From Bacteroidota bacterium (GTDB lineage: Bacteria; Bacteroidota; Bacteroidia; Chitinophagales; Chitinophagaceae): 14,675 nt of DNA. This document shows positions 7,313 through 14,457 of the stretch, piece after piece (position 1 is the stretch's first letter; every line of letters starts with the position of its first letter). Location of the stretch: contig JAFAFV010000133.1 in NCBI GenBank assembly GCA_023423285.1, positions 1 through 14,675 of the forward strand, in the 5' to 3' direction. A program made the position numbers and the translations under genes. The notes under the pieces are model-generated. The model made no database searches and was not told the DNA's origin. It saw nothing but the letters and a program-made list of their open reading frames with translations.

Positions 7313-9931
7313 ATGACAGCAGAACACAGAAGGCTAAACGAAAATGCACAAAAGCCTGTGCCGCTTGAGCAATGGGGATGTTATGTAAGTGAACGCCAAT
7401 GGGGCACCGTGCGTGAAGATTATGGAGTGTGGGGAGATAGCTGGGGGTACTTTCCTTTTGACCAGGCACACCTGCGGGCTTATTTGTGGGGAGAGGACGG
7501 CCTGGCTGGCATCTCTGATTATTTTCAAAACCTTTGTTTTGCCGTGGCTTTATGGAACGGTAAAGACCCTATTTTAAAAGAACGGCTTTTTGGCCTGGGC
7601 AATTACGAAGGCAATCACGGTGAAGACGTAAAGGAACTTTATTATTATCTGGATAATCTTCCTACGCATTACTACATGGAATATCTGTACAAATACCCGC
7701 AGCAGGCATTTCCGTACGAGTTGCTAAAGCAAAAGAACAAAGAGTTAAGTAAGGAAGAAACTGAGTTTGAAATTTTAGATACCGGCATTTTTGACAATGA
7801 TGAATACTTCGATGTTCACATCACTTATGCCAAACACAATAGCCAGGATATTGGCATCCGCATCAGCATTACTAATCGTTATCACGAGCCGGCTCCCATA
7901 ACGGTTTTGCCCATGTTGTGGTTCTATAATAAATGGAGTTATGGCCTTGCGCCAGACGAACCCAGCATTTCGCCACTAAGCAGCAATACAGTTTGTGCCG
8001 AACACCCGCGCATGGGTAATTATTATTTTTATTACCAGGATGCAGATGACGCGCTATTTACCGATAATGAAACCAACACGCAGGTGGTACAGGGTATTGA
8101 AAACGAAACTATTTTTACCAAAGATGCCTTTCACAATGCCATCATACACGATAAGCATACAAGCCAACTTCGCGAACGCAGAACCGGTACCCGTTTTGCG
8201 CCCGTTTACAGGCGCACTGTAAAAGCCGGTGAAACCATTCATATTTATTGCCGGCTAAGCGCCGGCGAAATTCAAAACCCTTTTGAGCCCGGATTTGAAG
8301 ATATTTTTCAGAAAAGAAAAGAAGAGGCAGATGAATTTTATGCAGCCATTCTACCCAAAGGCTTACCGCAAGACCTAGCCCTGATACAACGCCGTGCCTT
8401 AGCAGGCCTTTTATGGAACAAGCAATATTACCGCTACGATGTGGAGAAATGGCTAACCAAATCTGATGGCATTACGCCTATACCCGAATCAAGGGCAACA
8501 GGACGCAATCACGAGTGGACGCACCTGAAAAACCAGGATGTAATACTGATGCCTGATAAATGGGAATATCCCTGGTATGCCGCATGGGATCAGGCATTTC
8601 AATGTATTTCAATGGCAGCAATTGACCCTGTGTTTGCTAAAAACCAGTTGTTGCTGCTCATGCGCGAGTGGTTTATGAAACCCGACGGGCAACTGCCTTC
8701 CTACGAGTGGAATTTTAGCGACGTGAACCCGCCGGTTCAGGCATGGGCAGCCATGGAAATTTTTGAAATGGAAAAGAAACGAACCGGTAAAGGAGATATT
8801 GATTTTCTGAAAAAAGTTTTTCATAAGCTCATGATCAACTTTACGTGGTGGATCAACCGGAAAGACCGTGGCGGTAACAATATCTTTGAAGGTGGCTTTT
8901 TAGGGCTTGATAATATTGGCGTGTTTAACCGCAGCCATCACGGCGGCGGTGATATGCAATTAGAGCAGGCCGACGGTACAAGCTGGATGGGCACTTACGC
9001 GTTGAATATGATGGACATGGCGGTTGAAATTGCTATGGAAGACCCAACATTTGAAGACGTTGCCACCAAATTCTTTGAGCATTTTATATTAATTGCCGAA
9101 GCGCTTAATGAACACGTGCTTTGGAATGAAGAAGACCAGTTTTTCTATGACGTACTTTCTCAAAACGATGCAGAGCCGCATCCCCTGCGCATTCAGTCTA
9201 TTGTGGGGCTGACATCGTTATACGCCGTTAGCACTATCAAAAAAGAAGTATTTGACAAGCTGCCCGATTTCAAAAAACGCTTTGACTGGTATAAAAACTA
9301 CCGTATCAAAAACAAAAAGTTCTGGCCAAAAGAAGAGCGGAGCAATGGAGAGGAACTGCTTTTGTCTCTGGTTCAGAAAGAAAGGCTGGAAGCGCTGCTA
9401 AAGCGGCTGCTGGATGAAAATGAATTTTTATCACCGGGCGGCATCAGGGCATTGTCTAAATACCACGAGCAAAATCCTTATTCTGTTACTATTAATGGTC
9501 AGGTTCATACTATTCGATACGATCCCGGAGATTCTACTTCCGACATGTTTGGCGGCAATAGTAACTGGCGCGGCCCGGTGTGGATACCGATCAATTTTCT
9601 CATCATTCAAAGCATACGCCGGCTTGGAAAGTTTTACCACGATAGTCTGATGGTTGAATACCCAACGGGCTCTGGCATTAAAATGAACCTGTTTAACATC
9701 TCAACACAATTGGCCAAAAGGGCGATCAGTCTTTTTCAAAAAGATGAAAATGGAGACAGGCCTATTTATGCAGAGCACAATTGGTTTTACAAGAAGCCCG
9801 AAAACGAAGACCTAATCTTATTTTACGAATATTTTAATGGAGATAGTGGCCGTGGGCTGGGTGCCAGCCATCAAACCGGATGGACGGCGCTGGTAGCAGA
9901 ATTGATTAGTGAACTTGCAGATGTGGAGTAA
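7313..9931 (+). CDS. GH63-type (MGH1-like) glucosidase, cytosolic
   Basis: This large glycoside hydrolase of 872 residues has no signal peptide, so it is probably cytosolic. The N-terminal ~330 residues form a beta-rich part opening with WGCYVSERQWGTVREDYG, seen in bacterial proteins annotated simply as glucosidase. From about 340 on comes an (alpha/alpha)6 barrel with YAAWDQAFQ (Asp426, the likely general acid), LPSYEWNFSDVNPPVQAWA, NWRGPVWIPINFL and, near the end, FYEYFNGDSGRG (Glu839, the likely base) followed by ASHQTGWTALVAEL. The WDxxF aspartate and late YEY/F glutamate match GH63 enzymes such as YgjK and mannosylglycerate hydrolases. The substrate cannot be read from the sequence; alpha-glucosides or glucosyl/mannosylglycerate-type solutes are candidates. 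It is monocistronic, with its own -7 box and a hairpin after the stop. Confidence 0.82.
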   Translation: MTAEHRRLNENAQKPVPLEQWGCYVSERQWGTVREDYGVWGDSWGYFPFDQAHLRAYLWGEDGLAGISDYFQNLCFAVALWNGKDPILKERLFGLGNYEGNHGEDVKELYYYLDNLPTHYYMEYLYKYPQQAFPYELLKQKNKELSKEETEFEILDTGIFDNDEYFDVHITYAKHNSQDIGIRISITNRYHEPAPITVLPMLWFYNKWSYGLAPDEPSISPLSSNTVCAEHPRMGNYYFYYQDADDALFTDNETNTQVVQGIENETIFTKDAFHNAIIHDKHTSQLRERRTGTRFAPVYRRTVKAGETIHIYCRLSAGEIQNPFEPGFEDIFQKRKEEADEFYAAILPKGLPQDLALIQRRALAGLLWNKQYYRYDVEKWLTKSDGITPIPESRATGRNHEWTHLKNQDVILMPDKWEYPWYAAWDQAFQCISMAAIDPVFAKNQLLLLMREWFMKPDGQLPSYEWNFSDVNPPVQAWAAMEIFEMEKKRTGKGDIDFLKKVFHKLMINFTWWINRKDRGGNNIFEGGFLGLDNIGVFNRSHHGGGDMQLEQADGTSWMGTYALNMMDMAVEIAMEDPTFEDVATKFFEHFILIAEALNEHVLWNEEDQFFYDVLSQNDAEPHPLRIQSIVGLTSLYAVSTIKKEVFDKLPDFKKRFDWYKNYRIKNKKFWPKEERSNGEELLLSLVQKERLEALLKRLLDENEFLSPGGIRALSKYHEQNPYSVTINGQVHTIRYDPGDSTSDMFGGNSNWRGPVWIPINFLIIQSIRRLGKFYHDSLMVEYPTGSGIKMNLFNISTQLAKRAISLFQKDENGDRPIYAEHNWFYKKPENEDLILFYEYFNGDSGRGLGASHQTGWTALVAELISELADVE

Positions 9932-9945
9932 AAAAGTAAGGACAT

Positions 9946-10012
9946 AAAAAAAGCATCGTGTTTTGTTTTAGGTATGGTTTCCCATACTTTCACTTACTAA
10001 CCCGATGCTTTT
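9946..10012 (-). terminator. Intrinsic terminator, best fit for leftward transcription
   Basis: A perfect 10-bp stem pairs 9949-9958 with 10003-10012 (AAAAGCATCG/CGATGCTTTT). Read leftward, it ends in seven consecutive T residues, the U-tail expected of an intrinsic terminator. The loop holds a second hairpin, GTATGG-GAAA-CCATAC (9972-9987), with a GNRA tetraloop on the leftward strand. Read rightward, the tail is only TTTT then AAATT, so it may also stop the glucosidase transcript, less efficiently. Confidence 0.65.
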
Positions 10013-10496
10013 AAATTAGCTTCAGCATTGTCACTGTAGAGCGAATCTTCACTTTCGAACATGGGCATTGCTGCCATCCGTAGAAAAGCTTCAATCCACA
10101 GAACAACTGGCAAGGCTTCGGCTGATTTGCCTCAGCTATGTCAGGCGCTTTGGCTATCCTTAGTTTGAAAGAAAAATCTGCACATTGCTGTGCGTCAGTT
10201 AAAACAAGCTAAGGGAATAATCCATGCGTCTGGTTTTGCTTCGGCTATCGCGTCCGCGTTCCCGGTTCTTTGTATGTTGGTTGGGCCATCAGTACATTGC
10301 TGCACTTAGGTGATTCAAACTTCATACAGGCTTCCGGAATGCTTCGGCGTGTAGCTTCAACTTCACCCGTGGTATACTGCTTCATCAGATTTCCGGGTTC
10401 CTTATTTTTATTGCTAAAAACACATACTTTCGGAACTTTGATTCGCAATAACCTCTGTCAAAGAATCTGCTAAGGTGCAATTGAAAAGCGTTTAAA
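9946..10496 (-). ncRNA. Candidate structured RNA of about 550 nt, class not recognised
   Basis: No convincing protein gene fills 9932-10717, yet the stretch is dense in complementary pairs. At the proposed 5' end a three-way junction closes: 10464-10469 pairs with 10386-10391, 10458-10463 with 10436-10441, and 10432-10436 with 10397-10401. Three hairpins share the core CAGCAATG with a GCAA tetraloop (10291-10306, 10180-10193, 10064-10075). The middle one is enclosed by a ten-position helix (10158-10167 with 10205-10214, one C-A mismatch). A further hairpin pairs 10121-10125 with 10132-10136, and the RNA ends in the U-tailed terminator. GNRA loops and the U-tail exist only on the leftward strand. 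A -7-like box lies at 10503-10510. I looked for and did not find tmRNA ends or the RNase P core. The 5' end is inferred; a 3' UTR or decayed gene is the alternative. Confidence 0.42.
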
Positions 10497-10502
10497 ATCT
10501 TG

Positions 10503-10510
10503 CGAAAGTA
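10503..10510 (-). promoter_or_regulatory. Possible -7 box for the leftward structured RNA
   Basis: Read leftward, TACTTTCG differs at one position from TAnnTTTG and lies just upstream of the first paired element. No -33 box is clear. It would place the RNA start near 10496. Confidence 0.3.
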
Positions 10511-10512
10511 AA

Positions 10513-10692
10513 TGGCTGTTCATATTTGCATCATGAAGATAAGCACAGGCGACCTGCTTTTCCAAATGTTTTGACATGTTTGTATCCACGCGTTTCAAAC
10601 AGGGTTACGCACCGTTTTTATGAGTTTTGCACATTCATTCATATTAAATGCAGTAGTTGTACCCATAGGTTTGCACATCAGAACTAACTACA
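10513..10692. other. Intergenic stretch with no recognised feature
   Basis: This AT-rich stretch lies between the regulator's possible terminator and the RNA's -7-like box. I see no plausible gene and no strong hairpin or promoter apart from the flanking ones. Confidence 0.5.
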
Positions 10693-10693
10693 A

Positions 10694-10731
10694 TAAAAAG
10701 TGCTGATACGCGCTGTTTTACCTTAACAGCA
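10694..10731 (-). terminator. Possible terminator of the AraC-type regulator gene
   Basis: Read leftward, TGCTG (10727-10731) pairs with CAGCA (10701-10705) and is followed by CTTTTT. An inner alternative, GCTGTT with AACAGC, encloses the regulator's TAA stop (10718-10720). The stems are short, so this is moderate support. If real, it separates the regulator from the RNA further left. Confidence 0.4.
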
Positions 10732-11641
10732 ATTCACAGGGCTTTAGCCCGGTTTGCTTTTTAAAAGCAGTACTGAAGTGCGAAATAGAAGAATAACCCA
10801 GCATCAGGGAAACATCAGTAACACTCATACCTTTTTCATAAAGTAAGTATTTGGCGTGTTCCATACGTTGATTTTGATAAAAATCAAAAATGGTGGTGCC
10901 ATACATTTCTTTAAAACCTTTTTTCAGGTAGCATTCGTTCATGGCTACTTTAAGGCTCAACTCTTTAATGGTGATGGGTTCGCCAATGTGCTGCATCAGC
11001 ACTTCTTTGGCTTGCGCTACTTTTTCCTTATCGGCAGGATTGTTTAAAAAGCGGCATTCGGGCAGCATCGGTTTCATATCACCGGCAATACAATCAAGGC
11101 TCAGCAGCAAAAGCATGTGCAATTGGGCATTGGCATAGATGTTTTCAAGGCTGCCGCTGTATTGGTTATTAACTAATCCATCAATAATGTCTTTTATTTT
11201 TGAGCATACAGGAAGTGTTTTTGTAAAAGAGGTTTTCTGGCCAAAACTCAATACATCATCACTAAGGGTTTTGCCTTTTGCTTTTATAAACTGGCATAGC
11301 TGTGTAGATGGGAAACTGATTTGTATTAAATCAAGGCTGTCTGAACTGTTGGCGCAATTTTTAAACTGGCCAAGTTTGCAGTTTTTGCAGACCGTATCAC
11401 TACAATACATATTTCCCGCCACACAAAATTTAAGCTGCAGGTAGTTCTCCCTTTCTTTATTGCTGTTAAATGTATAAATGAGAAGCCCTGTGTTTTCAAA
11501 TCTAAGCTCCGGGGCCTTGTTGTATCGCCTGATGTTGTACTGCACGGCGGCGGGTATTGACTGGTCTTTTTCTACAACCAGTTCCAGCCCGGCGACATTA
11601 CTATCCACAGCCATTTTTAATATCTCATCTATCTCCAACAT
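10718..11641 (-). CDS. AraC-family transcriptional regulator with N-terminal cysteine cluster
   Basis: This is a 307-residue DNA-binding regulator. The C-terminal ~100 residues form the double helix-turn-helix of the AraC/XylS family: ITIKELSLKVAMNECYLKKGFKEMYG holds the first, and SVTDVSLMLGYSSISHFSTAFKKQTG the second with its GYSSISHFS signature. The chain ends right after the domain with KPCELLLR. The N-terminal sensory part matches no ligand domain I recognise, but LQLKFCVAGNMYC is reminiscent of PchR-like regulators. It carries Cys73 and then C80-x4-C85-x2-C88-x7-C96, a spacing suggestive of a metal or redox site. The ATG at 11641 is the start. The gene is divergent from lpxA across 201 bp and could regulate itself or neighbours. 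Its target is unknown. Confidence 0.85.
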   Translation of the reverse strand: MLEIDEILKMAVDSNVAGLELVVEKDQSIPAAVQYNIRRYNKAPELRFENTGLLIYTFNSNKERENYLQLKFCVAGNMYCSDTVCKNCKLGQFKNCANSSDSLDLIQISFPSTQLCQFIKAKGKTLSDDVLSFGQKTSFTKTLPVCSKIKDIIDGLVNNQYSGSLENIYANAQLHMLLLLSLDCIAGDMKPMLPECRFLNNPADKEKVAQAKEVLMQHIGEPITIKELSLKVAMNECYLKKGFKEMYGTTIFDFYQNQRMEHAKYLLYEKGMSVTDVSLMLGYSSISHFSTAFKKQTGLKPCELLLR

Positions 11642-11648
11642 GGGCGAA

Positions 11649-11656
11649 CAAAATTA
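11649..11656 (-). promoter_or_regulatory. -7 box directly before the AraC-type gene
   Basis: Read leftward, TAATTTTG is an exact TAnnTTTG match ending only 7 bp before the ATG at 11641. That would give a nearly leaderless mRNA. No -33 TTG is seen at proper spacing, so chance occurrence is possible. Confidence 0.35.
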
Positions 11657-11798
11657 TCTCTTTAAAACATTCCCTTTGTCAGTTAAACGTAATTTGATTG
11701 TATAGCCTTGCAAAAAGTCAAAATAGTCAATAACAATATCCTTCTGTTGATATTCAAGACATTATAAAATTATTAATAACAATTAAATGTTGAATGGT

Positions 11799-11806
11799 TA
11801 TTTTTG
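11799..11806 (+). promoter_or_regulatory. -7 box for lpxA
   Basis: TATTTTTG is an exact TAnnTTTG match 36 bp before the lpxA ATG, within a very AT-rich stretch. No TTG lies 17-23 bp upstream. Confidence 0.5.
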
Positions 11807-11842
11807 CAGCCTGTAACAAAAGTTTTTTATTAACTGCACAGA

Positions 11843-12646
11843 ATGATACATTTCAATTCATATATCCATCCAAATGCAAAAGTAGCTACTAATGTTAAGA
11901 TTGACCCTTTCTCCGTTATTCATCAGGATGTAGTGATTGGCGAAGGAACATGGATAGGCAGCAATGTAACCATTGAAGAAGGAACCCGGATCGGCAAAAA
12001 CTGCAAAATATTTCCCGGTACCGTAATAGGTTCAGAACCACAGGATAAAAAATATACTGGCGAAAAAACTACGGTAGAAATTGGTGATAATTGTGTGGTT
12101 CGCGAGTTTGTAACCATTCACCGCGGCACGGCCGACCGTTGGAAAACTGTGATAGGTAATGGCTGCTGGATTTTGGCTTACAGCCATATCGGACATGACT
12201 GTATCATTGGCGATCAATGCACTTTAAGCAACAGTACCCAAATTGCAGGGCATGTAACGCTTGGCGATAACGTGGGTTTTGGTGGTGTATGCGCCGTACA
12301 CCAATTTGTTAAGATAGGCTCCCATGCTTTTATTAGTGGCGGGTCGCTGGTGAGTAAAGATGTGCCGCCTTACATAAAAGCCGCGCGTCAGCCTTTGAGC
12401 TATGGAGGCGTAAACTCCATTGGCTTAAAAAGAAAAGGTTACACCATAGAAAAGATCAATCACATACTGGATATTTACCGCATTATTTACAACAGAGGCC
12501 TTAATGTAAGCCAGGCCGTGCAATACCTGGAAGAAGAATTTCCTGCTACAGATGAAAGAGACGAGATACTGACCTTTATACAGGAAAGCAGCCGCGGTAT
12601 TATTAAAAAATACAAAGGCAATATTGATGAAGATAGTATTGAATGA
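11843..12646 (+). CDS. lpxA: Acyl-ACP:UDP-N-acetylglucosamine O-acyltransferase
   Basis: This cytosolic enzyme adds the first acyl chain to UDP-GlcNAc, the first step of lipid A synthesis, and acts as a trimer. At 267 residues it has family length (E. coli LpxA has 262). Residues 1-180 are a left-handed beta-helix made of hexapeptide repeats (IGEGTW, IGSNVT, IGKNCK, IGDNCV and so on). Diagnostic stretches are EPQDKKYTGE (65-74), HRGT (93-96), SHIGHDC with the catalytic histidine at 118, and AVHQFVKIGSHAFISGG (151-167). VNSIGLKRKGY and a helical C-terminal domain complete it. The ATG at 11843 opens directly on the first repeat. The usual upstream lipid A genes (lpxD, lpxC/fabZ) are not adjacent here. 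The gene overlaps the downstream ABC ATPase by 20 bp. Confidence 0.95.
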   Translation: MIHFNSYIHPNAKVATNVKIDPFSVIHQDVVIGEGTWIGSNVTIEEGTRIGKNCKIFPGTVIGSEPQDKKYTGEKTTVEIGDNCVVREFVTIHRGTADRWKTVIGNGCWILAYSHIGHDCIIGDQCTLSNSTQIAGHVTLGDNVGFGGVCAVHQFVKIGSHAFISGGSLVSKDVPPYIKAARQPLSYGGVNSIGLKRKGYTIEKINHILDIYRIIYNRGLNVSQAVQYLEEEFPATDERDEILTFIQESSRGIIKKYKGNIDEDSIE

Positions 12647-13244
12647 TGCGGGCAAACGTTACAACCACGACTGGATCTTCCGGCACATCAATTTTACTTT
12701 TGAAAAAGGAAATGCCTACGCCATTACAGGCACCAATGGCAGCGGTAAAAGCACCCTGTTGCAGGCCTTAAGTGGCGCTATAAGTTTTAATGAAGGCGCC
12801 TGCCGCTGGTATATAGGCAGCGAAACGATCAATCCCGAAAATATTTACAAACACACTACTATTTGCGCGCCTTATTTAGAGGTAGTGGAAGAAATGACGC
12901 TGGACGAATTTATTCAGTTTCACAAAAAATTCAAACCATTACTGAACGATCTTTCCGTAGCACAAATTATTCAGGAAACGGGTTTGCACCTTGCCGGCAA
13001 TAAAAAAATAAATCAGTTTTCAAGCGGTATGAAGCAAAGGGTAAAACTGGCGCAATCCATTTTATCAAACGTTCCGCTTATATTGCTTGATGAACCCTGC
13101 ACCAACCTGGATGTGCAGGGAATTGAAATGTACCACAACCTGTTGCAAAAATATTGTAAGAACAGATTAGTGATCGTGAGCAGTAACGACCCCGTTGAAT
13201 ATCGTTTTTGCAACCAGGTGATTGATATAATGGGTTATAAATAA
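12627..13244 (+). CDS. ABC transporter ATP-binding protein, compact
   Basis: This is a 205-residue ABC ATPase with little beyond the core fold. It has Walker A GTNGSGKST (35-43), signature FSSGMKQR (131-138), Walker B LILLDEP (151-157) and D-loop TNLD (159-162). Two switches depart from the norm. The Q-loop region reads ICAPYLEVVEEMT, with no glutamine where one is expected, and the H-loop reads IVSSNDP, with Asn187 in place of histidine. The ATG at 12627 lies inside the lpxA end (20-bp overlap), so the genes are coupled; a TTG one codon earlier is less likely. No permease gene is adjacent, so the partner membrane protein must be elsewhere. The overlap hints at an envelope or lipid role, but the substrate is unknown. 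Small heme-exporter-like ATPases (CcmA type) are similar in size. Confidence 0.85.
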   Translation: MKIVLNDAGKRYNHDWIFRHINFTFEKGNAYAITGTNGSGKSTLLQALSGAISFNEGACRWYIGSETINPENIYKHTTICAPYLEVVEEMTLDEFIQFHKKFKPLLNDLSVAQIIQETGLHLAGNKKINQFSSGMKQRVKLAQSILSNVPLILLDEPCTNLDVQGIEMYHNLLQKYCKNRLVIVSSNDPVEYRFCNQVIDIMGYK

Positions 13245-13311
13245 GCTTCAATTTCATCTGAAACATGACTAAAAACAGTTGCTTTTACCCTTTCAGCATT
13301 AAATATTCTGG

Positions 13312-13319
13312 TACTTTTG
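13312..13319 (+). promoter_or_regulatory. -7 box for the B12-binding domain gene
   Basis: TACTTTTG is an exact TAnnTTTG match 16 bp before the ATG at 13336. The -33 region has only a TTTC (13291-13294) at 17-bp spacing. Confidence 0.55.
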
Positions 13320-13335
13320 CTTATAAATTGTTATT

Positions 13336-13743
13336 ATGAACAGACCCATCAGAGTTTTGGTAGCAAAAGTAGGATTAGACGGCCACGACCGGGGCGCCAA
13401 AGTCATTGCCACCGCCCTCCGCGATGCCGGTATGGAAGTAATTTATACCGGTTTGCGGCAAACACCCGAAATGGTAGTAACTACTGCTTTGCAGGAAGAT
13501 GTAGACGTAGTCGGCATCAGCATTTTATCTGGTGCGCACATGACGGTTTTTCCCAAAGTAATTGAGTTGATGAAAGAAAAAGACATGAACGATGTGCTTT
13601 TGATTGGCGGCGGCATCATTCCCGATGATGACGCGCAGCATCTTATAAAAATGGGAGTTGACCACATTTTCTTCCCCGGTACCAATACCCACGATATAGA
13701 TACCTACATTGAAAATTGGGTAAAAGAGCACAGGAATTTTTAA
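13336..13743 (+). CDS. Stand-alone cobalamin-binding domain, methylmalonyl-CoA mutase C-terminal type
   Basis: This 135-residue protein consists only of the B12-binding Rossmann-like domain. It has the full signature: KVGLDGHDRGAKV, with Asp15 and His17 (the lower cobalt ligand) and Gly20, then SILSG (62-66), and GGGIIP (91-96) followed by PDDDAQHLIKMGV and FFPGT. It closely resembles the C-terminal domain of methylmalonyl-CoA and related acyl-CoA mutases, where it carries adenosylcobalamin for the carbon-skeleton rearrangement. In two-protein mutases this domain is a separate small subunit, so a large catalytic subunit is expected elsewhere in the genome. It has its own -7 box and is not in an operon with other mutase genes. 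The nearby crotonase gene also concerns acyl-CoA metabolism but is a separate unit. Confidence 0.9.
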   Translation: MNRPIRVLVAKVGLDGHDRGAKVIATALRDAGMEVIYTGLRQTPEMVVTTALQEDVDVVGISILSGAHMTVFPKVIELMKEKDMNDVLLIGGGIIPDDDAQHLIKMGVDHIFFPGTNTHDIDTYIENWVKEHRNF

Positions 13744-13813
13744 AAATATTGCTCCCACAGGTATCAGAACATTCGCTTGTCTACATTACAAGTAGCAACC
13801 TGCATATTCGCCG

Positions 13814-14419
13814 CTAAATATTCGGCAACATCAGTCGTTTTCTTTTAGAGTAAATCCTGATCGCTACGATCACCACCACGCAAATCGCAAGGTCTACATT
13901 ATGCGAAAAATTCAAAAGTTTAGTGATCGTGATGAATAAGATGCCACCTATGGCGCACGCTGTAGCATACAATTCACCCCGTCTTAAAAGTGCCGGCGGG
14001 TAGCCACAAAATATATCTGCAATCAGGCCGCCAAAAGTAGCGGTTATCACACCCATGGTAAGCGAATACGCATCGTTCACGCCATTTCGCGCAGCCACTT
14101 CTATGCCCCAGGCGGTAAACAGCCCCAGCCCGATAGCATCCGTAAAAAAGATCGTTCTTCTAAAGTTATTCACTCTGTCTTTAACCAAAAAAGTAATGAC
14201 TGTACCTGTAAAAACCAGCGTGAGGGCCAAATTATCGTTCATCCAGTTCACGGGTTCTATTCCCAGCAAAAGATCGCGAAGGGTGCCACCACCATAAGCC
14301 GAAACAAATGCCACAACAAGGCCGCCAAAAATATCAAGTTTGGCGCCCCTTGCTTTAAAAGCTCCAGCCAGCGCAAATACAAAAATGCCCATGTATGTAA
14401 TAACAGTAAGAAAACTCAT
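13814..14419 (-). CDS. TRIC (UPF0126) family cation channel protein
   Basis: This 201-residue inner-membrane protein has seven likely hydrophobic segments. It shows the internal duplication of the UPF0126/TRIC family. The first half carries FALAGAFKARGAKLDIFG and AYGGGTLRDLLLG (about 42-54). The second carries TDAIGLGLFTAWGIEVA and ATFGGLIADIFCGYPPALLRR (about 127-147). Glycine-rich kinks followed by charged residues are the family's pore signature. Prokaryotic TRIC homologues are reported as trimeric potassium-permeable channels; the physiological role in bacteria is unclear. The ATG at 14419 starts directly before the first helix. It is monocistronic, divergent from the crotonase gene and convergent with the B12-domain gene. 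Confidence 0.9.
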   Translation of the reverse strand: MSFLTVITYMGIFVFALAGAFKARGAKLDIFGGLVVAFVSAYGGGTLRDLLLGIEPVNWMNDNLALTLVFTGTVITFLVKDRVNNFRRTIFFTDAIGLGLFTAWGIEVAARNGVNDAYSLTMGVITATFGGLIADIFCGYPPALLRRGELYATACAIGGILFITITKLLNFSHNVDLAICVVVIVAIRIYSKRKRLMLPNI

Positions 14420-14426
14420 AAGCAGG

Positions 14427-14434
14427 CAAATGTA
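14427..14434 (-). promoter_or_regulatory. -7 box for the TRIC channel gene
   Basis: Read leftward, TACATTTG is an exact TAnnTTTG match 7 bp upstream of the ATG at 14419. This leaves almost no leader, as for the AraC-type gene. No clear -33 box is present. Confidence 0.35.
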
Positions 14435-14457
14435 TAATAACCTGTTTGAAATTAATC

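Noticed and set aside
9997..10131. Leftward frame of about 44 codons that reads like a plausible protein tail
   Set aside because: It has in-frame stops directly upstream and a terminator hairpin overlapping its end. No family is recognised, so I do not call it a gene or pseudogene.
10245..10448. 67-codon leftward open frame within the gene-free stretch
   Set aside because: It overlaps the proposed three-way junction and one GCAA hairpin, shows no recognisable domain, and nearby frames are equally open for short stretches. I treat it as part of a structured RNA, though a small peptide or a decayed gene cannot be excluded.
9946..10496. tmRNA or RNase P RNA
   Set aside because: No tRNA-like ends or tag-peptide frame ending in the usual Ala-Ala, and no GAGGAAAGTCC-type or ACAGAA-type RNase P core on the leftward strand. 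A CACAGAA on the rightward strand lacks the rest of the core.
13749..13798. Nested inverted repeats (TTGCT/AGCAA and CTTGT/ACAAG) between the B12-domain and TRIC genes as a bidirectional terminator
   Set aside because: Stems are only 5 bp, the outer loop is large, and no T-run follows on either strand.
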